Below, piece after piece: positions 9,932 through 22,797 of a DNA stretch of 64,000 nucleotides. Under the pieces are notes generated by a model. It made no database searches and had not been told where the DNA came from. It saw only the letters and a list, made by a program, of their open reading frames with translations. The stretch spans positions 890,501 to 954,500 of the forward strand of contig NC_060028.1 of the NCBI RefSeq assembly GCF_021134715.1, given 5' to 3'. Made by a program: the position numbers and the translations under genes. Within the stretch, counting starts at the first letter, position 1. Every line of letters begins with the position of its first letter. This stretch comes from Daphnia pulex (taxonomy: Eukaryota; Arthropoda; Branchiopoda; Diplostraca; Daphniidae).

Positions 9932-11819
9932 TGAGATTGAAATTGATGAATTGAAAAATGATTGAGCGCAGGCGCGCTTCGCGCAAATTAGGGACTGCCA
10001 TATGCTAGCTTGTCCTGCTAACGAATTTCTCCATCATTTTCATTTCCTCAGGAGTGGTAAGAACAATGTCTACTACAGTTACACTTGTTGCCACTATACT
10101 TTATAACCTAAGCTAGTTGTGTGGCTGGAATGTAGGGAGAATCTCTTTCACTGCATTAAATACAGTTGCCTATGCTTCCTTGCTTATTGTTTTTAAAAAA
10201 TACCAAGAATACAAATTATTGACTTACCAAATGTTAATTGGTGACAGCTGCATATTTTCTAGGGAGCTTGATAAACAAATAGAATCAGACACGGATTGTT
10301 TATCTGAAGGTTCAAGGGCCAAGGCTGAAGTTAAGTAGGAGCTGCTGGTTGACTAGCCATGTTCTCCTCGATTTTTTCTCTAGAAGATATAAAAAAAAAG
10401 AAAATTTAGCTATTATGTACTGAAATTATTAAAGACATAAAGCAACATAATGTATTGTAGAATTAATGAAATTTCAATAAATGTCAGCACTTTATAAAAA
10501 TTATTCGTGATGGGACATTTAGACATTTACATACCTTCACATGTCTCTGGTTAAAATTGCCATTTGAATTCCTTTGAATCCGCGATTCAGATGCATTGGG
10601 CATATGATGATTGAATTTTTAAAAAAAAGTGCCTAGTAACCAACAGTCCAACCCCATGCAGACTGTGTAATGAAAAGTAATGCATCCTACTTACTCCTCC
10701 TAAAACAATGTGTTTAAGAATCATTTGACAATTTCAATCAAAAACTGAACCTAGTCCGATATTACCTTTAATTTCTCTTATTAAAATAAAATATTTCGGT
10801 TGAAATTAGCAAACATGAGAACATTAGCGTTAGGTTTTCTAGGTTCGGTAGAACGGCCAGGAACGGCATGTTAGCATGGCTGGCAGCTGGCTGCATGTAT
10901 AGCAGGCCGGAGACGACGAAGCTCTTGTGGAGTTGTGGTGGAAATCGGAACCACACGCAAGAAACAGACCTATGTAGGTTTGGAATCGGAAGCATATAAG
11001 TTTTTTTTAATTATTATTATTTTTAGCTGGTTACAAACACATGTTGATGTTTGTTCATAGCAATGTTTGGGTAGCCATCCTTCAGTCCACTGGTTACAGG
11101 TTTGACCGTGTTTCCGGCGCCACTGTCAAAGAAACGATAAAGTTAGCTTCGCCTCGGCAACAATTTTTCTACAATACCAATTATGAGATATGACAGATGC
11201 ATTTTGATGATCATTGAAATAATTTAAAAATAAATAAAATACATTTGCGATCTGCATTCCCATAACGCTCGCGGTGTCAATCGGGTTCTGTAGGCCACTA
11301 TTCCCGAAGATTTTTTCCCAGACTTTCACATCGCTCGACAATAAACGCCACTAGAAACATTTAAAAATTTGTTAAACATAATACTTAAGAAAACACATTA
11401 GACTTGGGTGTGATTGTACATGAATTTTGGAAAGCACATTTACTGTAATATCTTACTTTGAAAAATGAGTTGGGTTGCGGTTGCTTCCAGAATAGAACTA
11501 GTCGTGTCAATCGGTGTCAACTGAACACAATCTTGTCAATTAACACATTCAGATATCAAACACAATTTGTTAACAAGCAGCAGCGGGAACAACAAAGGAA
11601 CCTTTCTTTAGAATCAATTTTAACTGTTTAATTTCCTTTTCCTCTCCGCACACGAAAACGGACACAAAAATGATCTTGGTTGTATAAGCTTGAAAACATT
11701 TGAAAAACATGAAAAAAAAACTCTTGGTTTGTCGAAAACGAACTCAACAGGCAAAACGTGAAAGCCTAACATTCAGTTAACTCGTTTAAAACAGTAAACA
11801 GTCCATCCGTTGAACCCAA
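9932..11819. other. Unassigned interval with coding-like minus-strand patches
   Basis: No complete gene can be built. A minus-strand patch at about 10232-10360 is open (SALALEPSDKQSV) and ends at a strong donor (attttg|gtaagt). Another at about 11230-11350 reads SDVKVWEKIFGNSGLQNPI before a possible donor (aat|gtattt). A short minus-strand frame at about 10010-10090 ends in KMMEKFVSRTS. These may be exons of small unknown genes or relics. Confidence 0.25.
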
Positions 11820-14800
11820 TTAAACTTTCTTGCAAACCATTTTATGCTGAGCCCAGTGTTGACGTTGGCATTCCACGCAGCAATAAACAGTGCTTCGGCA
11901 ACGGCTGCAGCGTTTCAGACTTTGGGAAACTTTCTTGCAAGCGGCGCAGCAATTGTTGTCATTCATGGATCTGTTTGAAACATCAGAAGATTCAAAAGTA
12001 AAATGTGGGTTATCGGTGTAAAGTGGTGAGACGAATGTAGCCATCCACGGACTGTCTTCTCCCAGCGCAAGGTTTTTTTTCTGCCAAGTGCTGGGTGTGA
12101 TCTTGAGTCTGTTAAGCCGCAGGATGAATCTCAAAAGCTGCGAATCTTCAGTCGTTTTAATCGAAATGGTTGATACTTTCTCGTTCCCGGGGGAAACTCG
12201 CTTTATAATCTCGGCATTCTTTTTCTCGGTCCATTTGCCGTCTGCAGCAAGTTTTTCAAACAATCGGCAATCAAAAGCAGAAAGCAAAAGGACTGGACTG
12301 CCCGTCGGAGTTGTTGAAACAGGACGATGGACTAGAAAGAACCAGTCGGGTGTTGGTGCATTCTCCCGTTTGATGGTGACATAACGAGGACGAGAGGGAT
12401 CCAAAAACAGAATTTGCATAACGTAACGAACAACATCCAAAGGAGATTTTCCCATCATCGAAATATTTTCCAGATGATTAAAATTGAATTGGCTTCTAAT
12501 GTGATTTCCCAAGGAATTTAAATTGCGATTCGATGATTTTTCTTCTTTCCAAGGTTTTAGTTGATCTGGATCTAAGACGCTGTGCAAATTGTGAGCAGGT
12601 CGGTACTCACATGGCCATGGTTCCCACAATGCTTTCTTTAGCACTAAATCAACATGACAGCCTTTGCGATGGAGGGTAGCGCGGATGTCATCGACAAGAA
12701 TCGGATACGGAAATGACAGCGACAACGACTTGAAATTCTCAGGCTGCTTCAGTGACAAAGTAATCTCGTGACAGGATTCACAAGGCGCCTTATGATGCGT
12801 TGTTACCTTTAAGTCTAAAAAAGAAAATTAGTCATAGCAATTACACAAAAAAACGTTCACAAACCCACCTGAGACACTTTTGGATGAAGTAACATTGATT
12901 TTTAGATGGAACTGATCTTCGGACTCGACGCAACTGTCGACCTTCATGCTAAATTCTTCAGGAGCTGGAACCTCAAGTTCGGTTTTCGCAGGTTTAAACG
13001 GGTACGGAAAACTCCAGTTCTCGACCTGAACAGATTCAAACGACTCAAAGACGACAACTTCTGAACCATTCGGTATATCCACGATGATAGCACGATGAGT
13101 TTTTTCGAGCCCGTGATTAGGAATCAGGAGAAAAGAAATTGACACTTCTTGGAATCCGGTTGAGGACTTTTCCAGTTTCACTTCAAAGTTGTCGATGAAA
13201 TGGACACCTGGTCCAGAAAAGTCGTAACAGTTCCCTTGCTTCGCTTTCGGAAGGAGTATCAATCGAATGCTTGGAATTCCTGATAGAGAAGCCATCTTGT
13301 CACATGACGCAGTAGGAATGTTTGCGGATAACTTAAGAATCTTCTGGCCATTTTTCCAAGCTTCAAGTGTTCGTCTAGCGAGTTGAAAATTGGGATTCAT
13401 CTCGGCCGGCCTGACATCTTTCTTCAGCCAGTGGTCTCCTCCAAGCCGTTGAATCATCGAGTTCACTACGTAGCTGAACGTTTGCGGGGTATACAGCAAC
13501 ATGCCACATCCGGCTCCGGGAGGGACACCAGTGATTCGTAAAGGAAATTTTGCATCAAAGCAAACGTTCGCTAACTGATCCAGGAATTCGTCCAGTACAG
13601 AAGATGGTGACATGACAACGTTACGAAAGGGAGGAGCTCGTTGCCAGCAAACCTCAACAGGGGGCGTCATCAAGCGTCGCAAGTCAACAAATTCAGGCAA
13701 TCCTAGTTCGATGCGGCTTTTGAGACGTAATCCATAAATAGTTGGGATCATGCTCAACGGGCAACAGAGGGCTTTCTCGAGGTACAACTTGACAGATTTA
13801 AAATCGAACCATCTTATAGTTTCGGTGAACAACATTGCTGATGGGTGATCTGACAACTTTCCGCTGCATGCGAGGATCAAATTCGCTAATCCGACATGAT
13901 CTGCAATGTTGGAGCAGTCAATGACGTCGAACTTGTTGACGTTTTCGGAATAGCAGAACTCCAAGGCATCCTCCAAATAGAAGAACAATTCAAAGGTTTT
14001 TCCGTCGTTGAGGCGTTTTCGATAGAAAGAAAGAAGGTTTCTGAGTATTTTCTGGCAGGAACGTATCATCATCTTGCTTTTGATTGAAGTGTCCAGTTCT
14101 TCTTTAACTAGCGGCAAGTATCCCTCAAAAGGGCACAGTGAATAACTGAGTGTCCAGCGGAGTGTTGCGTGGTCAAGCAATGTTGGATTAAGACAAACGA
14201 TCTTGATATCGTTTTCAAGTCGACAGCTACCTTTTTCAAAATATTGCTTAGCTTCTTCACGAATTTTCTGCCTCGCAGAATCGTTCAATCCTTCAAGCCC
14301 AATACTTCTTTCCAAGTTAAAAGCTAGATCATCAATGACAATCGAAAATGAACTTTCGTCTTGGAATCCGAATCCTTTATCAAAATTTCGCTTAGCTTCT
14401 TCTCGGATATTCTGCCTCGCCGAATCGTTCAATCCTTCAAGCCCAATACTACTTTCCAGGTTAGAAGCTAATACATCAATGACCGTCGAAAATAAATCGC
14501 TGTTTTTCACTTGCTGCAATTCTTCTCCATTTTCAAGCCTCCAGAGTTTAGAAATAAACAGTTTCCTGGAAAGAAAAGGAAGTAATTAGTACATCAATCC
14601 AGTTATAAACTTGAACAAAAATTTTACCTTTCAGAGCCTACTCTTTTCATTAAAACACTAGCTTCAGATTCAGTTTTCGACAAAACAGAAAGCCAAGAAC
14701 TCCACACTTTCTTCAACATTTCAGACTGACTAGTTTTGGGGACTGAGATATTTTCAGGGAACAAATCATTCAACAGGTCCTTCAAAACTCCTAGAAATCT

Positions 14801-15235
14801 CTTACGGGTGACTTCTGGCCATTCAAGATTGTACCAAACATCCCAAAGGAAAGCTATGTTTTCGTCATCTTCGGGGTTGAAATCAGATGCTGATATTATT
14901 TTCAAAATAGTGATGTTGCGTGCTACAACTGATGGATTGCGGTCATTTGCATGGATTTGCATGCCATTGCAAATTTTGTTTCTTGAAACATGAAGTATGT
15001 TTCTCACATCACCACTACCCAGAAAAAGAACCTAAATGCAAATGGTGCAATTCAGAAATTAGTTATCAATCAAACAGATTACTCTGCTGTGGGTTACCTT
15101 CAAAGATGAACTGCATGGGTTAAGACCCCCTACTTCATAGTTGAAGTCTTGCAACACATTTCGACTTCGAGTATTACCAAAAGGGTAATTTATAGGATTA
15201 GCTTCTATTATCTCACGTTGTACAGTAGTCAACAT
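11820..15235 (-). CDS. DUF4470 plus MYND zinc-finger protein, 1077 aa
   Basis: Exons 15098-15235, 14628-15031, 12869-14565 and 11820-12814 join in phase. The N-terminus has the DUF4470 signature (YPFGNT, then VLFLGSGDVRNIL, then NDRNPSVVARNITIL), found with MYND fingers and in dynein-assembly factors such as DNAAF3. A helical middle region carries a tandem duplication of 48 residues at about residues 200-296 (IGLEGLNDSARQ occurs twice). The last 43 residues form a MYND finger (CAACKK, RCSRC, YCCVECQ, HWAQHKMVC), a protein-interaction zinc domain. MYND proteins of this type are numerous in crustaceans. The exact role is unknown; scaffolding or assembly is inferred. Confidence 0.85.
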
Positions 15236-15829
15236 TGTAGCAATAATTTTGTGTTCTTACAATTTACGTGCATAAATTAAGCACTTAACAGTTAAGTTAA
15301 CAGAGGAAACACTGGAGGTGGAGCGATTGCAACGCGTTCACCAGAGGGCAGAGGTTGCGCTTGACGACGGACACAACGAGTCATCACACCATCTAGCGGT
15401 CGGCATCCAACGACTTACGTGGAAACAAAGGGGGGAAATTTCAATCACTGTGGACAATATAGATCAGGGAGGACTCCTCCCTGATATAGATAAACGGCTT
15501 TACAAACAAGATATCTGTCATTCAGACCCTGAAGTTCAGTCCAAAAATATCAACGTCACTAAAACCGGACTTGAATTCCTTTTCTTTTACTTTTGATTAA
15601 ATTATCAAAGAAAACAACAAGGAAAAAACAATTTCTACTAGCAGAACTTAACTTCATGGAACACCCTAATTTTGAAAAATAAAAAGAGAAACATTAATTG
15701 AACGCCAAATCAATTCCCATTGAACGTGTATTGGAAATATTTTAATAATAAACAAGGGAAATGACAAGTGAAATCAATTCTCACCAATTACGAATAATAT
15801 CACAAGAGGAATGTTGATCATGTCTGGAC
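15236..15829. other. Intergenic, no gene seen
   Basis: Lies upstream of the MYND gene and downstream of TULP4. It includes one CCATCTAGCGG motif (15389-15399). An open frame of about 90 codons (15318-15596) shows no recognisable domain and is not called. Confidence 0.4.
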
Positions 15830-15835
15830 TTTATT
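15830..15835 (-). terminator. Polyadenylation signal of TULP4
   Basis: AATAAA on the minus strand, about 35 bp beyond the TULP4 stop codon, implying a very short 3' UTR. Confidence 0.6.
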
Positions 15836-15869
15836 AGTGTGTTTGAAAAACAATTTTTCTTTAAATGAA

Positions 15870-18800
15870 TTATTTCAGTCGTTGAGTCACATTGGCCAAT
15901 GCGACAGCAAATGCCTGGACAGCCGAGAACGGATACTGGAAATCTAAGGTGTAGGCATTTCCGTCGATTCTTCCAAACTGCATAACCTGGTCAAACGAAT
16001 GCATCTCGTTAATAAAACTGGCGATCGTCAAACACTCTTCAGTATCTTCCAGTACTGTACCTGTTTTCCCTTGAATTCAATTTGAAAATTCTTCGCCGAC
16101 TCTTGGGTCACTCTTCCGCCAAAATCCAGCTGATAAACCTGACTGTGTTCGTTCCACAGCGGGGCTTTATTATTCAGAACAAATTCGCACCTTCGTTTCG
16201 TCTGGGCCGGCGGCTCGCGTTCTTCAACTTTGTTGGCTGTTGCCGCATTCTTTTCGGCTATCCAAGTCTGTCGCAGCTGAAAAATGGGAAAAAAGTTATA
16301 CGATCAAATAAGAAAGTTTCAAAAACAAATTGGAAATACCTTATTGAGCAGCTGGGCTTTTTGAAAACTTTCGAGATCGTGGAAATTGTGTACTGTTGTA
16401 GCCTGAGGGTCGTCGATATCATCGTCTGAGCTATCCATCGTCATTGCAGAAGCGGCCGGAGTAGCGAATCGATTTTTGCCCAGGCGTCTGGCGAGCAACG
16501 GAGAATTGAGCAATTGCCTACAAGAAATTCAGGATCGATAAATCAATTATAGATTGACCTTTGGTCGATCGATTTTTGGAACATAAAAATTTAAACTTTT
16601 TGAATTATTGATGGGCACAAGTTTACCGGATGGGAGATTGATGGCGTCGTTCACTTTTGGCGGTAGCCGATGAATTATTCCGGCGGCGGCCTATGGATGG
16701 ACTAGGATTAGGAGTATTGGGTTCGGATCGGCCAGCTGTCGATTTCCCAGCCGACGATGGACACTTGCGACCAAACAGTGGACTAAGACGGGCTAGAGCG
16801 AACCGCTTTTCCTTATTCACTTTGTTATTGGTTTCGCTATCCGAAACGTGCTGGACCTGCAAAACTTGGCTGCCGACTCGAGAGCGGAACGAACTGGTAT
16901 TCGTTTTCTTGTCCGCCGTCATTCCTTTAGTAATTGGCGGCTGGGTAATCTGAACGGCCCACGAACTGCGCACTCCAGATAATCCGGGGCCGCCGCTCCG
17001 GTTACTACCAAGGACGGGACTAGAATCCAGTGAACGACTCTTCCGTCGTCTGCCGGATAGGCGATTGTTGCCACTGCTGTTGACTGTTGACGCAAGATGC
17101 CCAGCGCTTTGACTGCGCCACCGGACGGCTGGTGTTGACAAAACGATTCTCGACTCTGATTGGTTATTCCATTCGATCCGCAGCAATTCATCCGGCGTCG
17201 ACTGGTGCTGCTGTTGTTGCTGGACGGGTCGGCGATGGTGAGTCGGTGACGGCGGTGGTTCCATCCGGCCCCTTCCGGCCTTCCTTCTCAACCGCAAATT
17301 GGGTGTCGTCAGTGGAACGATGGGCGGATGCTGACGATTCGGCGGTTCCCTGTTGGCCTTCGCGTGTTCTTCATCATCCGACGGGCAGATAAACACGGGC
17401 GATGGCCCAGGTTCTTCGTCGACTTCAGGTCCAGGTGAAGAATCGCGTAAATCCACCACGCCCAGGGTCATTTGACGCGGCTGGAGGTGCAACAGCGACG
17501 TCTTGTACGTAATCTGACCGAGATGCGACGGAAGAGAAGGAGCCATTCCGGTGATTTTGAATCGAGTTCCCCAAATGTTGGACGCCACTTCGGCCAGCGT
17601 CGATTGCTGCCCAAATTTCAAACAAAAATGCCAACATTTTAACATCCATCAATTTTTAATTGAAATTCTGAATTGTTTCAAACCTCTTGGCTATTTGTTT
17701 TAGATTCACTGACATCCCCGGAACTCGGAAGATTGACCGACTGATTATTGAGTTGTTTCTTCCCTCCAAACTTGCGGTGGAGTCTCGGAGTCGATACGCA
17801 ACTATCGTCCGTTTCGGAATCTGAATCGTCATCGGGACGATGTCGCCGGAATTTACGTCTGAGACCCTGGAAAAATTTACGGAAGAATAGTCAGAATATT
17901 TGCGGCGACGTCTATTAGCCCAGAAACAAACAAAAAAAGAGAAAAAAGGAACAATACCGGACTAAGTAGCTGCTGGAATTTGCTGCCGGATGGTTGCGGC
18001 GGAGCCAAGAAATGTTCCGAATTCTTGTTCAGCAACGGCTGGACTTTGTTGGTCTCGTTGTTGGCGATTTTTCGCGGGTCATAAATGACAAATTCCGGCC
18101 TTATCCTCGACGTTGGTTTACCCTGAAGAAAAAAAGGGGATGGAGTAACAGCCGGTCGTAAATAATGCGCAAATGAAATTGCGGCGACAAATAGCCAAAT
18201 AGGAAAGGGGGAAAGTGTTGAAACCTTGAGAAGAGGAATGAGTCCGCCGAGGAATTCGAGATAGAGCGTGAAACCCACTCCGCCACCGCCGCTACCACCC
18301 GCTGCAGAAGCCGCCGCTGCGGCTGGATCGATCGGATCGATCACGCCGTCCGCTCCGTGACAGCCGGCAGCGGGAGAGTCGTCGTCGTCGCGTCGTATCA
18401 TGGTGCAGTAGAGACGTGTGTTGCCCGGCGGCGGTCTGCAGACATAATCCCGGATGCGATGCTCCTCGGGAACGTGACACTTGAAAAAGACAACACGACG
18501 ATGAATAAATTGACGACAAAACCACAACATTTCAAACAAAAACAAAACAAATTCGAATTGTTACGTGGACGGTGCTGGAGAAGAGGGAAACGACCAGATT
18601 GCGGATGAGTCTGGGCACTCGATCGGCGAAAGTGGCGTCGTCCAGCTGATCCGGTCCGGTTAGGCACCGCCTCAATTTGAGTCTGGCCAAATGTTGGAGT
18701 GAGGCAATCCGCCTGGGTGAAACCCAAGCCACGTGAACGGTGCATCCCGTTGCTACGAAGAGACGACGATCGTTATGTCCCCAGGTGAAACTTGTAATTG

Positions 18801-21800
18801 GAGCCTTTTTTTGTTTCGCCCATCAAAGTCAAAAAAAGAAGAAAAAAACTTTTTAATAAGAGAAAAACGTCACATTTAATGATGGCAATTAACAAAAAGA
18901 CTTGACAGTTTCAAATATCTTCTCTCCCTGGAAATTTTCCTGGAAAAAATATTTTATGGCGTCCTTGTCGTTTACTAAATTAACAGTTCAAAAGGATCGA
19001 TACTTTGTGTAGTACAAGGACTCGTTTTGTTGTGGTAACCGAAACCCTCGGTGGTGGTAAGAGGAACGGGGGAAAAAAGGCGGAATTGTCATTTAATAGA
19101 AACCTGCGTGTAGGGCACGGCGATGCGGAATCGTAGGACTCCGCGGCTGTTGTAGAACTGCAGGATGTTGGCGTAGTGATGAAGTGCAGCGGTGGATGAG
19201 CTTTGGACGTGATGGTGACCGCCGAGGCAGAGTAATTCGCCGTCGTTATTCCATTCCATCATGGGAGCAGAGAGGGGTTCCTTGTTCCAGCAAGGATCAT
19301 CTTTGCCGCAGTGTCCGCCAGTTTCATCTTCATCATCGTCGTCCAGGGCGCAGCAGGGATGAACGTCGTCGAAACCTTTAATCAAACTCAGACGGCCACC
19401 GGCAGTCAGGACGGCCAGGACGTGATGTTGATCCTCGACTGTGCGCAAACAAACGTCAAGAAATCAACAAAGCGGAAGAAACAAAAAAGAAGAAGAAAAA
19501 GATAACGTACCGCCACCGGATAAGGACGAAAGTAAATGTCCGTCAGCTCCTGCCGACTGACGGCCGGTGCCGTTTGAAGTAGTAGCTGCAGTTGACGTCG
19601 GTTCTTCCATTTTGAATCGAGGGCAATTCCAGGCCAGCTGGCGGATGCCATTGGCTGCTGCTGCTGACGCGCTGCCACTACTCGATACCGAGCCGGGCGA
19701 CAGGGAACTCGACGGCTCCGACATTTGAATTTGGGCTATCACGGCCCCATTGTGCACATCCAAAACGACGATTGATCCACTCGACGTGCCCAGATAAACC
19801 TGTTGGATTCGACGATGATAATTTAATCCAAAATAAACAAAAATCAGAAAATAAAAAGAAAAACCTGTTGATCGTCAGGTGTCCAAGTCCCGGTGGTGAT
19901 GATGGATTCCTGGTTAAGGATCGTCGACCAATAGCGCTGTCCAGCCACCGAACCAACGAGAACAAATCCGTCCTGTTATACGGGGAGGTAACCGAAACAT
20001 ACGACGTCCATTAATACTCAGGAGCTCAGGAGCCAACGAGAGAAAGAAAAAGAAAAAAAAAGGAACTCGACCAAAAAAAGAAGGATTGGTACACATAAAA
20101 GATATTAGTGAACGAAGAGAGAGAGAAAGTCTCTAACTCTCTCTCTCTGGGGGCTTTTGTTCGAGAAGAGACCGTGATCCAATTTGCGACGCGGCTCTTT
20201 CCTTCTCCCTCTCTCTCTTATCGATCTCTCTCCCCAACCCCCATACATGTATCCAGGAGGCTTTGACGTCATGATCAATACTTACGTAAAAAGCTTCTCT
20301 GTCAACCCATCACCCGAGCCCGGTCTATATATCTACTGCCCTTGTTAGGTCCTCAACAACAACATTGAAGTAGAAAAGGGTCGTAGTCGCGACCAAGACC
20401 TCACTCTCTTATACTACGACGGCCATCCATCGTTGACTTTTATTTATTGACAATGAACTTTATTGGTTTTACGGGTCGGGTTGGGGTGTTGGTTTTGAGC
20501 TTCTCTTTTTTATTTCTGTATTTTTTTGTTTGTTTGCGTTGTGTTTCTTTACCTGGTAAGCGATGACTGCCATGCGACCGTCGTGAGACCAGGAAAAGTG
20601 GGTCACCTACATACATCAATGTATTCACGCCGGAATAGTGAATTAATGATCGTCATTGGATAGGCGAGCGAAAATAGAAGAGAGAAACGGGAGAGATTAT
20701 AAGCATTGTAGTATAAATAATGAGAAGAAGAGCCCCAGAGATATGGGCGGATGAAATTACCGGAGTGTTCCGATCGTTGATGAGCTCAATGGACCATCTG
20801 CCCTCGTAACGGATCCAGACGAAGATGATGCCGGATGCGTCGCACGTGGCCAGTTTCTGATACGGCTCGTTCCATCTCACTAAACTGATCTACATAATTC
20901 AAAACGGAGTTAAACATTTCAAGTTTAACCAAATTTTACGGATCCTTCCGGCTAGTTCCGGAATTCAATCCAATTTTTTAAAAAAGAAAAACGAATAAAT
21001 CCAATTAGATGATACCTGGGCACGATGTCCACGGAGGTTGTAATTCGTGCGCGGAGGCAGTGGAAGGTGCGGAGGAGCCGGCGGAAGCGGTAGACTGCCG
21101 GATATTTCATTATCCGTCGGCGGATTGAACGAGCCGAGGCCGCTGTTGACGCGATGAGGTAGCGTGCTGGTGAACGTGACTCCGACAACGCTCCGGTTGT
21201 TACCAGCCGCTAACCAGCCCTCTTGATAGTAGCTGGTTCGGTTGAGCTTCCATCCGTGTCCCTTTTTTATATTTCCATTTCGAATCGAATTGTCAACACA
21301 CACACACAAATGATCATCATCGTCATCAAGAGAGAAACCCAACACAATATCCCCCTTGATTGAGGAGTTCTTCTTGGCTATGGATGCAATCCAGTCACGC
21401 TCAACCAGACACGTTCAATCAACGTCTTAATGACGAAAATCAATAACACTATTTATACATGTCTGTCAAAAAATAGCTGCAATGGCGAGAAGAAACCCCC
21501 CACACACCAAAATAAGGATCGAGCTTTTGCACATGTTATTTTTCTATATGTACGATAAAGTCATCATCATTTTTTCCCCCTCTATAATAATAATCCTAGG
21601 CCATCCCCCCCCCCCTTCTCAAATGTCCACCCCATCTTTCAATCGACCGTCCTTGTATAGAGCCATTTATATACACACACCGAGTGTGTAGTATGTGCTG
21701 GGCTCGTGTGCGCGGTCCGTTGTATTGATCGGAACTTTGCCCTCCTCTCCTCCACATAACCCGCCAACACAGTTGAAGGGAGAGAACCTACTTTTCTCTT

Positions 21801-22104
21801 CTTTTTTCTTCTTATTCTCCTTCTTCCACTTGAGCGTGAAACAAAAGGCGAACGAAAAAGAAGAAATAGGAAACAAAAGTTTTTTTTTCGGATGGAAAGG
21901 GGGGAGCCTTCTTTCTTTTTGTTTTTCTCGCGCCTTCGGTTCTTCTCGTGTGAAACGAAATCAACTGGGGAACCAATTAAGAAAAGTTTGCGTGAAAAAT
22001 GGTACCTCTGGCTGCTCGTCAGGGACACGTCCCATCCACGAAAGTGAATTGATGACCGAATCGCAACGCAGTTGGCTGCTGGGCTCCTCGAAATGCAGGT
22101 GCAT
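15870..22104 (-). CDS. TULP4: Tubby-like protein 4 (Tusp/TULP4), WD40 plus Tubby domain, 1197 aa
   Basis: Fifteen coding exons join in phase: 22006-22104, 21016-21261, 20761-20889, 20553-20606, 19865-19972, 19511-19799, 19104-19438, 18565-18804, 18225-18479, 17958-18122, 17684-17866, 16627-17606, 16340-16517, 16061-16276 and 15870-15986. The N-terminal half is the WD40 region ([67 protein letters not shown]). The Tubby domain is split by a long Ser/Pro/Gln/Arg-rich insert, as in vertebrate TULP4: its first part is [12 protein letters not shown]...[15 protein letters not shown], its last part [17 protein letters not shown]...[11 protein letters not shown] and the [15 protein letters not shown] end. 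It is shorter than the human protein (about 1540). Vertebrate TULP4 is linked to ubiquitin-ligase complexes through a SOCS box; I did not define that box here. Confidence 0.95.
20119..20245. repeat. GA/CT-rich low-complexity tract in a TULP4 intron
   Basis: Short runs of gagagagaa and ctctctctc within the intron 19973-20552. This is the second longest intron of the gene and is otherwise featureless. Confidence 0.7.
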
Positions 22105-22797
22105 TTTCTTTTTTTCGGCCGGGCCGGATTGACTTCACCACCTGAATGGGACACACACACACCACACACACACACACTACACGAAATACACACACCGTTC
22201 TTCTAGGACTGGACGCCGGAACACTCGAAACGGAACTGAAATCCACGCAGACCCAAAATTTTAAATTTGTCCTTTTTTGTTGTTTGTTTTTTTAATATTT
22301 TACAGTTATCGCGTCACGAAAACTGACAACATGTGCAAAGATAAGAGAAAATAATAATAATAATAAAAAAAATAAGAGGATGGGATGAGAAATGCGACGA
22401 GAGAGTTGACGGGCTACGTGGACGTGTTGACCCGTCGGCAACTCTGCGCAACTACCCGCCGACGCTGTAAACCTGTTCATTTCTGTGTGCCTTTCACGGT
22501 TGAAGAGGTGCGGGAGAGGGGGGTGGGGTGGGCAAAAGAGACAGAGGGGAAAAAGGAGAAAGGGGGAGGGATCACTCTCTCTCTCTCAAGACGTCGCCGG
22601 CGTCGTCGATTCTGCGCATCCTCGGCGCGCGCTATCAAAGTGAAAAGTCGACACACGACACGAAGCGAAAATTCCGTCGCTCTCTTCCAGCGACATCTAT
22701 TAAACAACACGACAACTTGACATTCGAAATTTAAAAAAGCAAAAACGGATTATTTCATTCAGTTAAAATAAAAATTAAGGCAATTTTACTTTTGAAT
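22105..22797. promoter_or_regulatory. TULP4 5' UTR/promoter region with (CA)n microsatellite
   Basis: A CA microsatellite lies at 22150-22178, just upstream of the first TULP4 coding exon (an acceptor-like cag at about 22146 may end a 5'-UTR intron). Farther upstream are GA-rich and CT-rich tracts (22510-22590) and a CGACATCTA motif at 22691. No coding sequence is supported between TULP4 and the CENP-O-like gene. Confidence 0.5.

Noticed and set aside
15318-15596. Open frame of 92 codons as a gene
   Set aside because: No domain, no splice or promoter support, and it contains an intergenic CCATCTAGCGG motif.
16657-17392. Plus-strand open frames of 90-100 codons
   Set aside because: Antisense to the GC-rich linker exon of TULP4; no independent start, splice or domain.
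21639-22246. Overlapping open frames of 110-184 codons around the first TULP4 exon
   Set aside because: They arise from low-complexity, Lys/Arg-rich intron sequence and a CA microsatellite; only the 22006-22104 frame matches the protein.
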